NCBI GenBank assembly: GCA_016742275.1
Contig: JACVCD010000016.1
Location: 53,070-117,069 of the forward strand
DNA: 64,000 bases
From: Gemmatimonadaceae bacterium
Lineage (GTDB): Bacteria; Gemmatimonadota; Gemmatimonadetes; Gemmatimonadales; Gemmatimonadaceae
Reading direction: 5' to 3'
Position 1 is the first letter of the stretch, and each line of letters starts with the position of its first letter. The position numbers and the translations under genes are program-made. The notes beneath the pieces are model-generated. The model ran no database searches and was not told where the DNA came from. It saw only the letters and a list, made by a program, of their open reading frames with translations. Positions 18,642-25,939 of the stretch are shown here, one piece after another.

Positions 18642-19972
18642 TGAGCCAGCATTATCACTACCCCTCGCGTGAAGAATTCGCGCGTCGCCTCTCCGGCAAG
18701 TCGGTTCCGGCCACGATCAAGACGGCCGCTCTCGGCGCTGCGCTGCTCGGCATCGCAGTGTTCGCTTACGGCTTGTTCTCGAATGCCGATCGCGCCTGGC
18801 AGTCGCTGCATTTCAACTGGCTGTTCTTCACCGTGATCTCCACGGCCGGTACAGCCTTCGCCGCAGTACAGCGTATCGTGACGGCGCGTTGGTCTCGTCC
18901 GGTCATCCGGTTTGCTGAAGGCTTCTACGGCTTTGTGCCGATCGCTTTCATCATCCTGCTGGCCATCCTGTTCTTCAGCGGCGACCACATCTTCACCTTC
19001 CGTGGTCGTGAAGCGGTGTCGATTGCCGAGAAGGCGGCATATCTCGACAACACGTTCTTCGTGTTGCGTGGTGTGATACTCTTCGCTGCAATCGTGCTGT
19101 TGCAGGGCCTGTTCGTGTGGAACTCGGTCAAGATGGACGTGGCCGTGCTTCCGGAGTACGGTGCCGGTTGGGCGGCTGGTCTTCGTGCCAAGATGCGCGC
19201 GGCGTGGAGCGGTGACGAGCGTCGTGAATTGCACTCGCAGCACAGCACGCAGGGCAAGCTTGCGGTTGCCGTGTGTATCTCGTTCGTGGTGGGCTGGTGC
19301 TTCATGGCATGGGATTACTCCATGACCATCTCGCTGCACTTCCAGCAGACCATGTACGCCTGGATTGTGTTTATGACCGGCTGGGTCAACATGATCATGG
19401 TGCTGTCGCTGCTGGCCATGTGGTGGCGTAACCACCTGCAGGCGCATGACGTGGTCACCATGGATCACTTCTGGGACCTCGGCAAGCTGGGCTTCGCGTT
19501 CACTGCGTTTGTTGGCTATATCAGCTTCTCGCAGTACCTGGTGATCTGGTACGGCAACATGCCGGAAGAGACGCACTTCTATCGCCTGCGTTTGTCGGGC
19601 GTGTGGAAGTCGGTCACGCAGCTCATCCCGATCTTCGGCTTCATCCTGCCGTTCTTCGGTCTGATCTCGAAGGCCGCCAAGGTGTATCTGCCCACGTTCG
19701 TGCTGTTCGCCGTGTGCAGCCTCATTGGTGTGTATCTCCACCGCTACATCGAGATCTATCCGAGCATCTACGGCGAAGCCACGTCGCTGCCGTTTGGTCT
19801 CCAGGAGATCGGCACGACCATCGGCTTCCTCGGTCTCTGGGTCTTCTCGTACTTCCAGTTCATGGATGCCTTCCCCGTCATGCGCGTGTTCATGATGACC
19901 ACGCCGTTCAAGGACGAGGTGCAGGTTCCGGTGGATGCAAGAACAATGGAACCGCTGCCGGCGCACGAATAA
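18641..19972 (+). CDS. actF: Alternative complex III subunit ActF, NrfD-like membrane protein
   Basis: A 443-residue polytopic membrane protein, paralogous to ActC, with about ten transmembrane helices. Starts at GTG 18641, overlapping the actE stop by 1 nt. The blocks YAWIVFMTGWVNMIMVLSLL and WDLGKLGFAFTAFVGYISFSQYLVIWYGNMPEE are typical of ActF. It contributes the second half of the membrane core of the quinol:cytochrome c/oxidase oxidoreductase. It is the last gene of the operon: a strong terminator begins 22 bases after its stop, and no cytochrome oxidase genes follow here. Confidence 0.93.
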   Translation: MSQHYHYPSREEFARRLSGKSVPATIKTAALGAALLGIAVFAYGLFSNADRAWQSLHFNWLFFTVISTAGTAFAAVQRIVTARWSRPVIRFAEGFYGFVPIAFIILLAILFFSGDHIFTFRGREAVSIAEKAAYLDNTFFVLRGVILFAAIVLLQGLFVWNSVKMDVAVLPEYGAGWAAGLRAKMRAAWSGDERRELHSQHSTQGKLAVAVCISFVVGWCFMAWDYSMTISLHFQQTMYAWIVFMTGWVNMIMVLSLLAMWWRNHLQAHDVVTMDHFWDLGKLGFAFTAFVGYISFSQYLVIWYGNMPEETHFYRLRLSGVWKSVTQLIPIFGFILPFFGLISKAAKVYLPTFVLFAVCSLIGVYLHRYIEIYPSIYGEATSLPFGLQEIGTTIGFLGLWVFSYFQFMDAFPVMRVFMMTTPFKDEVQVPVDARTMEPLPAHE

Positions 19973-19994
19973 CCGCGCGAGGTGCAAAAACAAC

Positions 19995-20038
19995 ACAACG
20001 GGGGAGAGCTGAAAAGCTCTCCCCCGTTGTTTGTTTTT
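19995..20038 (+). terminator. Perfect 16-bp terminator after actF (bidirectional)
   Basis: Arms 19995-20010 and 20015-20030 are exact reverse complements (16 bp) around a GAAA tetraloop, followed by TTGTTTTT. A T-rich tract also occurs on the other strand (TGTTGTTTTT), so it can also stop the minus-strand gene that ends at 20113. This closes the alternative complex III operon. Confidence 0.95.
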
Positions 20039-20112
20039 AACTGCGTAAGCGGAAACTCACAGCCCACGGCTCACAGCAAGTCGCGAGCCCCCCGCAGTTC
20101 ATCTTTACGCCG

Positions 20113-20925
20113 TCACTTGAGCCAAATTGCGATAACTCCGCATCCGCCATCTCCCGTGAGCCACTGCTGCGGCACATTGGCGGTGCCGGTATAGACTTCC
20201 ACCCCCCGGATGTCGCGAGCGTTCAGCGAATTGAGATCGAACAGCTGCTGGCCGTTGGCGCCGCTGAATACCACTTGTCCATTCAAGACGACGGTTGCAT
20301 AGCATGCTCTTATGTCCGCCCCCCGCCCACTGTCGGCCGCACTCACCTTGCGATGCAAGGTGATGGTTTCAGCGCCGCGCCGGCTGGCATACCACGCCTC
20401 GTTTCCCCTCCCGCGAATGATGGACACGCCAGGAACGGCCAACATGATGTCGGCGACGGGACGACCATCGTTCTTGGCAAAATCTTCTGCGGTCAGATAG
20501 CGTCCGATGCGTTTCGCACGTCGCTCTTCGAATTCGGAGAAATGTGTGGTGATGGCATCGGCTTTGACATCAACTTTGGCCAGTTCGATCGGTGCCGCAG
20601 CAAGCGCGAATTCGTACTCCGGCCCATCAGCTGACAGAATCGAGGCCATCGTACTGAACTGCTTGTAACCAACTTTGCGCACCGTGATCAGATATCGTCC
20701 CGGCGAGACATCGGTGAGCACAAACGTGCCAGTCGAATCACTGGTAGTGGTGCGATTGAGCGCGCCAATTGAAATCTCCGCACCGGCGAGTCCTTTCTTG
20801 TCGGCGTCTTTCAAGACCTTGCCGGAAATGGCGGCCTGTGCGTCTACCGCACGCGGCACCATCAATGCCATGCCGAGCGAGACCACTGCCACGAGTATGT
20901 GGATGGAAGAAGATTGTGTCATCAT
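20113..20925 (-). CDS. Carboxypeptidase-regulatory-like plus TonB-plug protein without a beta-barrel
   Basis: A 270-residue exported protein: a signal peptide ending VDAQA, then a carboxypeptidase D regulatory-like domain (ISGKVLKDADKKGLAGAEI to about residue 110), then a TonB-dependent receptor plug-like domain. The plug part shows YLTAEDFAKNDGRPVADIML, VPGVSIIRGRGNEAW and NARDIRGVEVYTG. It ends there, with no outer-membrane beta-barrel after the plug. Full TonB-dependent receptors are three times longer. Whether it is a secreted plug-only protein or a relic is unclear, but the frame is clean and the stop is followed by a terminator. ATG 20925 is chosen at the signal peptide; the frame also stays open upstream. 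Confidence 0.75.
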   Translation of the reverse strand: MMTQSSSIHILVAVVSLGMALMVPRAVDAQAAISGKVLKDADKKGLAGAEISIGALNRTTTSDSTGTFVLTDVSPGRYLITVRKVGYKQFSTMASILSADGPEYEFALAAAPIELAKVDVKADAITTHFSEFEERRAKRIGRYLTAEDFAKNDGRPVADIMLAVPGVSIIRGRGNEAWYASRRGAETITLHRKVSAADSGRGADIRACYATVVLNGQVVFSGANGQQLFDLNSLNARDIRGVEVYTGTANVPQQWLTGDGGCGVIAIWLK

Positions 20926-21091
20926 GGCTAGCTTACGGGTGGGAGCCAATGCAGACCAACGGCGGTGTATTCGAGAATTCAAGGGGTTGAAAATATCGTA
21001 CTCCCAGAAACTGTGACTAAACTGACGTCTTGGATATCCACTTGGTCCCAATGGGGTGGCTCTCATTGTTGGTCGTGGGGTATCGCCTGCC

Positions 21092-21910
21092 GTGAGAGAT
21101 ATCAAACACTCCATCATGGTGCTCAGCCTTATCAGCTTGAGCAGTCTGGCAACCCCGGACCACGCGTATGCACAGTCGGTTGACGCCGATCCAGCGCCGT
21201 CGTCGTGGCGCCGAAGTCTCGAGGCCAGCGGCTCGCTGCTTTACGGAGCCGCGAGTCAACGTGTGCTCAACGGCGTCGCGTCCGTTGGTAGTGAAACGGC
21301 ACGACGACAACTGCGTGCCGATGTGCAAACCGGCTATGGTGACGCCATCGATGCTGTGACCGGCGAGCGGCGAGTCATCGTGCGCAATACACGCGGCACA
21401 TTCAGCGTTGATCTCACACCACGTGCTCGCCTCAGTCCATTCGCTTTTGGGCTGGCCGAAACCAGTCTGCAGCAACGACTGGCGTCACGTATTTCCGGTG
21501 GTGCCGGGGCCAAGCTCACTGTATGGCGTCCCGACTCCGTACGCGGCGGATTTCAGGAAGACGGTAGTGTGAGTCTCGCGTTGTTGAGCGAAGAAACGCG
21601 TGGGCTGCGCACCAATGACTCAACGCCAACAGCGGGAACGGGAACACGACATCGCTGGTCGCTCCGTGCGCGCTATCGCACCCGCGTCGGACCGTCGCTC
21701 CGATTTTCGCACCTCACGCTGTTTCAGCCAACCGTCGATCGTCTGGCCCGCTACACCATGGAGAGCACCACATCGTTGGCGGTGCCGCTGCGGTCTGCCA
21801 TGGAGCTCACTTTCACACACCGTGAGCGGCTCGATAGTGAAGCGCGGGATCGCGGCGCGCCGAGCAATCGGGATGGGCAACTCCTGTTCGGCCTTCGCGT
21901 GGCATTTTAG
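21092..21910 (+). CDS. Putative outer-membrane beta-barrel protein (DUF481-like)
   Basis: A 272-residue exported protein. From GTG 21092 it starts with a basic segment (MRDIKHS) and a hydrophobic core ending in HAYAQ, a signal peptidase I site; ATG 21116 would shorten the basic end. The mature part has alternating hydrophobic and polar residues and ends LLFGLRVAF, with the terminal aromatic residue typical of barrel proteins inserted by the Bam complex. The VNGVASVG-like and TGERRVIVRNTRG segments recall DUF481 (YdiY-like) proteins, but the match is weak. It is divergent from the plug-only protein, with about 165 bases between them for two promoters. Function unknown. Confidence 0.6.
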   Translation: MRDIKHSIMVLSLISLSSLATPDHAYAQSVDADPAPSSWRRSLEASGSLLYGAASQRVLNGVASVGSETARRQLRADVQTGYGDAIDAVTGERRVIVRNTRGTFSVDLTPRARLSPFAFGLAETSLQQRLASRISGGAGAKLTVWRPDSVRGGFQEDGSVSLALLSEETRGLRTNDSTPTAGTGTRHRWSLRARYRTRVGPSLRFSHLTLFQPTVDRLARYTMESTTSLAVPLRSAMELTFTHRERLDSEARDRGAPSNRDGQLLFGLRVAF

Positions 21911-21968
21911 TGAGGTAGGGTTGGCCCCCTTCACCCACGTCCCGCCCCGTCATTAGATTGCAGATCTC

Positions 21969-22041
21969 GGGGCGTTAGCTCAGCTGGGAGAGCACCTGCT
22001 TTGCAAGCAGGGGGTCATCGGTTCGATCCCGATACGCTCCA
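21969..22041 (+). tRNA. tRNA-Ala (anticodon UGC)
   Basis: A 73-nt cloverleaf. The acceptor stem GGGGCGT pairs with ACGCTCC and contains the G3-U70 wobble pair that identifies alanine tRNAs. The anticodon stem CCTGC/GCAGG holds the loop TTTGCAA with anticodon TGC at 22002-22004. The T-arm has GGTTCGATCCC. The discriminator base is A at 22041, and the CCA end is not encoded. It stands alone; no integrase or attachment-site repeat was seen next to it. Confidence 0.97.
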
Positions 22042-22068
22042 CTCGAAACGCACATCGCTGGAACAAGA

Positions 22069-22105
22069 AAAGGCAGCCACTCTGTGGGCTGCCTTTCTCT
22101 TTTGT
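22069..22105 (+). terminator. Terminator after tRNA-Ala
   Basis: Arms AAAGGCAGCC (22069-22078) and GGCTGCCTTT (22087-22096) pair over 10 bp with an 8-nt loop, followed by the T-rich TCTCTTTTG. It lies 28 bases after the tRNA. Confidence 0.85.
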
Positions 22106-22127
22106 TTCATCTCGGCTGGTTGTGAGC

Positions 22128-22679
22128 TTACCAGCTCACCTGTCCAAGGATGCCGTTCGTTGGCACAGCCTCGACTTCGGCGGCATTCACCAGCATGACC
22201 ATGGTCCCTTCGGGTTCGCGACCTTCGGCAATGTCCGTCGCCAACTCGGCCTCGAGTGCCTTGGTCGCGATCCCATTGGCTTCGGTCAGCCCCGACGCCT
22301 GAACCATGATCACGCCCTGCACGGGAAACTGCCCACCCTCGCGCAGATATCCCACCAGGAATCGCGGTGCGGCAGGAGCCGACTTGGTTCCTGACATGGT
22401 GACGGGCCGTGCTGGACGAAGTGGTCGGTCACCGATGTCGCTCTCCGGCACCAGGCAGGCCGCTCGAACCGTGTAGTCGCGGCCTGCGAAATACCCGCTT
22501 GCCGGCTCGGCATCAATCACCGCCACCAGATATGGCAATCCAAGGGGCGAGTCAGGGTGCGCCTTTTCATCCACCCGCCGGATCTCCCCACGGACCATGG
22601 CCCCGTCAAACGAAAACGACACCGGGTCACCGGTGCGCAGATCCTGATTGGGATCTGACGGAGAAGGGATACGACGCAT
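22128..22679 (-). CDS. Conserved-type hypothetical protein
   Basis: A 183-residue soluble protein with no signal peptide or membrane segment. It begins MRRIPSPSDPNQDLRTGDPVSF and contains beta-rich stretches (VSFSFDGAMVRGEIRRVDE, YLVAVIDAEPASGYFAGRDY) with no recognised motif. The first ATG of the homologous-looking part is at 22679; the frame extends further upstream into a hairpin, so I did not use it. The gene is transcribed towards the tRNA terminator. I do not recognise the family. Confidence 0.55.
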   Translation of the reverse strand: MRRIPSPSDPNQDLRTGDPVSFSFDGAMVRGEIRRVDEKAHPDSPLGLPYLVAVIDAEPASGYFAGRDYTVRAACLVPESDIGDRPLRPARPVTMSGTKSAPAAPRFLVGYLREGGQFPVQGVIMVQASGLTEANGIATKALEAELATDIAEGREPEGTMVMLVNAAEVEAVPTNGILGQVSW

Positions 22680-22716
22680 TCTACAGAGGTTCGGCAGCAC
22701 CGCCAGAAACGTGAAG

Positions 22717-22746
22717 GCCTCTGCCGCGCATGTACACGGCAGAGGC
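22717..22746 (-). terminator. Hairpin downstream of the collagen-like lipoprotein gene
   Basis: Arms GCCTCTGCCG (22717-22726) and CGGCAGAGGC (22737-22746) are exact reverse complements (10 bp) with a 10-nt loop. It lies between two minus-strand genes, 26 bases after the lipoprotein gene stop. The following minus-strand sequence is only weakly T-rich, so termination may be partial. Confidence 0.65.
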
Positions 22747-22772
22747 TCCACAGTCCACATGCACCAACGACC

Positions 22773-23723
22773 CTACGGAGCGATGGCGATGCCCCGCAAG
22801 GGCGCCGAATGTGATACCCCTCCGATGGGAAACGCCGTACCCGTCACAAGATTGATCGAGTAGAGCGTGGAGCCGGAAAAGCCTCCTCCAACGGTGAGCG
22901 TGGCATAGGCACTACCGTTGTTCCCGGCAATGTCGAAGCCCACGTCCGCCGAGGTGTTCACACCGAGAGCACCGACAGTTGTCATGATTCCATTGTTGGG
23001 GTCACTCATCGTCACCAGCACGTCACGCGAAAAATCGATGGCGTAAATGGTTGTTGAGGTGGCACCGGAAACACTGTTGGTGTAAGCGGTGCCGCCAATC
23101 ATCGGCGTGGCGAGCATGCCGGCATCGCCAATCGCGTAGCTCAGCGTTCCGTCTGTTGCGGCTACTGTGCCATCGGTGGCGCCACCAAGACGTGGTACCA
23201 ATCGAAGATTCTGCGCCGTGTTGCTGTGTACACGGATGCGATTCGGAACGGGATTGAAATCGAAACCGAATGCGGTGCCGGATAGCGCGGGGGTAAAGGC
23301 GGTGGTTCCGACAGCCGTCGCAGCACCTGTCAGTGTGTCGAGCGTGTACACTCGGCTCGTGGACCCCAGCGCGTACAGGCGACCGTCCACCGGACCGAAG
23401 TCGATGCCCTGGATGGTTTCACCGGTTTGCAGCCCGGCGACCGTGACACGCCGAAGTATCAAATCTGGTCGGCTGGCTCCGAACATCAGGAGGCCGTTGT
23501 TGGTGTCGATCGCATAGATACCGCGACCGTTAGCGCTGCCGGCAGGTCCCGTTGGGCCGGTTGGTCCAGCAGGGCCCTGAGGACCAGTTGGCCCGGTGGG
23601 CCCCGTCGCCCCGGTCGATCCCGCGGGACCAGTCGGACCTGCATCTCCCTGACAGGCAGCCACACAAACCAGGGATGTCAGCACGATTGCGGATCGGATG
23701 GAACGAACGCCGATGCTCTTCAT
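22773..23723 (-). CDS. Lipoprotein with collagen-like GXY repeats and a DUF4394 domain
   Basis: A 316-residue lipoprotein. The signal ([14 protein letters not shown]) ends in a lipobox. Residues about 25-68 form about 14 Gly-X-Y triplets rich in GPT, GPA and GPQ, able to form a collagen-like triple helix. The rest is a DUF4394 repeat-propeller-like domain with motifs such as [48 protein letters not shown] and [12 protein letters not shown]. The protein is probably trimeric and surface- or periplasm-exposed. A clear GGAGG lies 7 bases ahead of the ATG at 23723. The role is unknown; no enzymatic motif was seen. Confidence 0.8.
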   Translation of the reverse strand: MKSIGVRSIRSAIVLTSLVCVAACQGDAGPTGPAGSTGATGPTGPTGPQGPAGPTGPTGPAGSANGRGIYAIDTNNGLLMFGASRPDLILRRVTVAGLQTGETIQGIDFGPVDGRLYALGSTSRVYTLDTLTGAATAVGTTAFTPALSGTAFGFDFNPVPNRIRVHSNTAQNLRLVPRLGGATDGTVAATDGTLSYAIGDAGMLATPMIGGTAYTNSVSGATSTTIYAIDFSRDVLVTMSDPNNGIMTTVGALGVNTSADVGFDIAGNNGSAYATLTVGGGFSGSTLYSINLVTGTAFPIGGVSHSAPLRGIAIAP

Positions 23724-23954
23724 GTTTTCGCCTCCAGTGAACCATTCGGTATCGGGTATGATCGCGTGTGTTTACGCGATGAGGCGCGGACATTACGTGC
23801 CGCACGTGGGGCTACGCCGCCCGGCGATTCCTGGATGCATCCAGCGGGGAATACGGATCACATGGCACGGCCCAAGCGAACACGGCTGGCACTGATTGGT
23901 GCAGGGAGCGTAATTAGCAGAGAGACCTTTTGTTCGACGACGGGAGTGTGATCG

Positions 23955-24494
23955 ATGCTATGGATATTTCTGTCGGCGCTGGCGTTTGGTGGGGCCATGA
24001 TCGCCATGAGCCTGTTCGGTTCCGACGCCGATGACATGACCGGTGGTGCCCATGACGCCCATCATGACATGGCCGACACTGGCCTCTTTGCGGTGTTTTC
24101 CCTCCGCAACCTCACCTGGGCCAGCTTCGCCTTCGGCGGTATTGGGCTCCTGGCCGTCCTCACGCATCGTGGCCCGATCACCACCTGGACGTCATCGCTG
24201 CTGGCCGGATTCGGCACGCTATTCGGAGTGCATCTGCTGTTCAGGGCACTCCGCCGAAGCGAAGCCTCATCCGAGGCACTCGACGCATTGGCTGTTGGCA
24301 CGACTGCCGAACTGGTGCTGCCATTCAATGAGGATGGGGTCGGCGTAATCAGCTTTCGTGCGCACGGACAATTGCACGAGATGCCGGCGCGTCGAGCAAG
24401 TGACGTTCAAATGATGCCCAGTGAACACTTTACCTCATGCCGCATCGGGTGGATCGAGAACGGCGTGGCGATCGTGCAGCCTGCCGCGCAGTAG
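23955..24494 (+). CDS. NfeD-like membrane protein partnered with flotillin
   Basis: A 179-residue membrane protein with three hydrophobic segments (about residues 1-20, 45-70 and 78-98) and a C-terminal soluble beta-barrel-like part (about 115-179) of the NfeD/OB-fold type. A His-rich, acidic loop (DADDMTGGAHDAHHDMADTG) lies after the first helix. NfeD-like proteins assist flotillins in membrane microdomains, and a flotillin gene follows 32 bases downstream. GGGAG is present 8 bases ahead of ATG 23955. Likely co-transcribed with the flotillin. Confidence 0.7.
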   Translation: MLWIFLSALAFGGAMIAMSLFGSDADDMTGGAHDAHHDMADTGLFAVFSLRNLTWASFAFGGIGLLAVLTHRGPITTWTSSLLAGFGTLFGVHLLFRALRRSEASSEALDALAVGTTAELVLPFNEDGVGVISFRAHGQLHEMPARRASDVQMMPSEHFTSCRIGWIENGVAIVQPAAQ

Positions 24495-24526
24495 CCGCGG
24501 CCGTTAGTCAACCAACCTTGGAGTAG

Positions 24527-25852
24527 ATGATGAACGAATTGCTCGACGGTGGATTCGGGACCGCCCTGTTCTCGTTGGGCGGCGTGGCCTTCGTGGTGGT
24601 CATGCTGCTGCTGCTCGTGGCGACGGTGAAGCAGTTGTTGATCATTGTGCCGCCGAACATGGTCGCCGTCATCACCGGTCGGAAACGTGCGCTGACCGAT
24701 GGCACGTCGGTCGGCTATCGCGTGGTTCGCGGTGGGCGCACGTTCCGCATCCCGATCCTCGAGCAGGCGCAGTGGATGACGCTCAACACCATTCCGCTCA
24801 CCATCAGTGTGCGGAACGCCATCGCCAAGGGTGGTATTCCCATCGACGTACAGGCGGTGGCGAATGTGAAGATCGCTTCCATGCCCGAAGAGGTCTTCAA
24901 CAACGCGGTCGAACGCATCCTCGGCAGCGAAAAGCAGGTGGCCGATCTGGCGCAGGAAACACTCGCTGCCAATCTCCGTGGCGTGCTTTCCACGCTCACG
25001 CCGGAAGAGGCCAATGAAGACCGTGTGAAGTTCGAGACGGAGCTCATGAAGGAGGTCACGCGCGACCTCCAGAAACTCGGCCTTCAGCTCGACATGCTGA
25101 AGATCCAGAACATCTCCGACGAAGCCGGCTACCTGAGAGCATACGGACGTATTCGTACCGCCGAAGTGCTGCGTGATGCGCAAATCGCCGAAGCCCGTAC
25201 CAAGGCCGAGACGGAGCGTGAACAGGCACGCGCGACGCAGGAGGCCGACGTGGCCCGCGCACAGTCGCAGATGATGGTATCAGCGGCGCAGAACGAGCTT
25301 CGGGTCAAGCAGGCAGATCTCGATCGGCAGGCCCAGATTGCCGAGCGTACCGCGCGTGCCGCGGCGGACGAAGCGCAGGCCAGGGCGGAGAAGGCGGTGG
25401 AAGAAGCCCGAGTTGAAGTGACGCGCGTGCGTCTGCAGGTGGAGCAGGTCGAACCCGCGCGTGCCCGTGCCGAGGCTGCGCGAGCTGAAGCCGAAGCTGC
25501 GGCGGCGCCCGTTATTGCTCAGGGTGAAGCGCAGGCCAAGGCGCTCCGGGCGGTGCAGGAGCAGATCATGGCGGCCGGCGATCGTGGGCTGTCGCTGCTG
25601 TACCTGCAGCAACTGCCGGACATGATCGACCGCCTTGCCGAGGCGGCTGCCGACATCAAGATCGACCGTCTGGTTGTGCTGGACGGCGGCGATGGCAAGG
25701 GCACGGCGACGGCCACGCAGCAGAAGCTTGGGGCCATGATGAAGCTGTTGGAGGCCGCCAGCGCGCAGTACGGCATCCAGCCAGACACGTTGCTGCAGGG
25801 GCTCACGAACAAGCTGGTCGGTGGTGGCCCTAGCGACGACAGCTCCAAATAG
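24527..25852 (+). CDS. Flotillin-like SPFH/Band 7 protein
   Basis: A 441-residue membrane-associated scaffold of the flotillin (FloA/YuaG-like) type. A single N-terminal transmembrane segment (residues about 13-35) is followed by an SPFH domain (IIVPPNMVAVITGRKR to about 210). A long Ala/Glu-rich coiled coil follows (about 215-345, with repeats such as RAEAARAEAEAAAAP) and a C-terminal tail. Flotillins oligomerise and organise membrane microdomains. The upstream NfeD-like gene supports this. The gene starts ATGATG at 24527, so ATG 24530 is also possible. It ends 18 bases before a perfect palindromic terminator. Confidence 0.9.
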   Translation: MMNELLDGGFGTALFSLGGVAFVVVMLLLLVATVKQLLIIVPPNMVAVITGRKRALTDGTSVGYRVVRGGRTFRIPILEQAQWMTLNTIPLTISVRNAIAKGGIPIDVQAVANVKIASMPEEVFNNAVERILGSEKQVADLAQETLAANLRGVLSTLTPEEANEDRVKFETELMKEVTRDLQKLGLQLDMLKIQNISDEAGYLRAYGRIRTAEVLRDAQIAEARTKAETEREQARATQEADVARAQSQMMVSAAQNELRVKQADLDRQAQIAERTARAAADEAQARAEKAVEEARVEVTRVRLQVEQVEPARARAEAARAEAEAAAAPVIAQGEAQAKALRAVQEQIMAAGDRGLSLLYLQQLPDMIDRLAEAAADIKIDRLVVLDGGDGKGTATATQQKLGAMMKLLEAASAQYGIQPDTLLQGLTNKLVGGGPSDDSSK

Positions 25853-25870
25853 CATCAGCGCAACGCCGGA

Positions 25871-25912
25871 CAAACAAATACGCCATCAGATATCTGATGG
25901 CGTATTTGTTTG
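25871..25912. terminator. Perfect 21-bp palindrome, bidirectional terminator
   Basis: The 42 bases are exactly self-complementary (arms 25871-25891 and 25892-25912, no loop), rich in A on the left end and T on the right end. It lies between the convergent flotillin and GGDEF-EAL genes and can stop transcription from both. Confidence 0.85.
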
Positions 25913-25939
25913 CAGTTAAATGATTTGCCTATCTGTATA

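Noticed and set aside
21969..22105. tRNA-Ala as possible attachment site of a mobile element
   Set aside because: No integrase, no direct repeat of the tRNA 3' end and no change in composition nearby.
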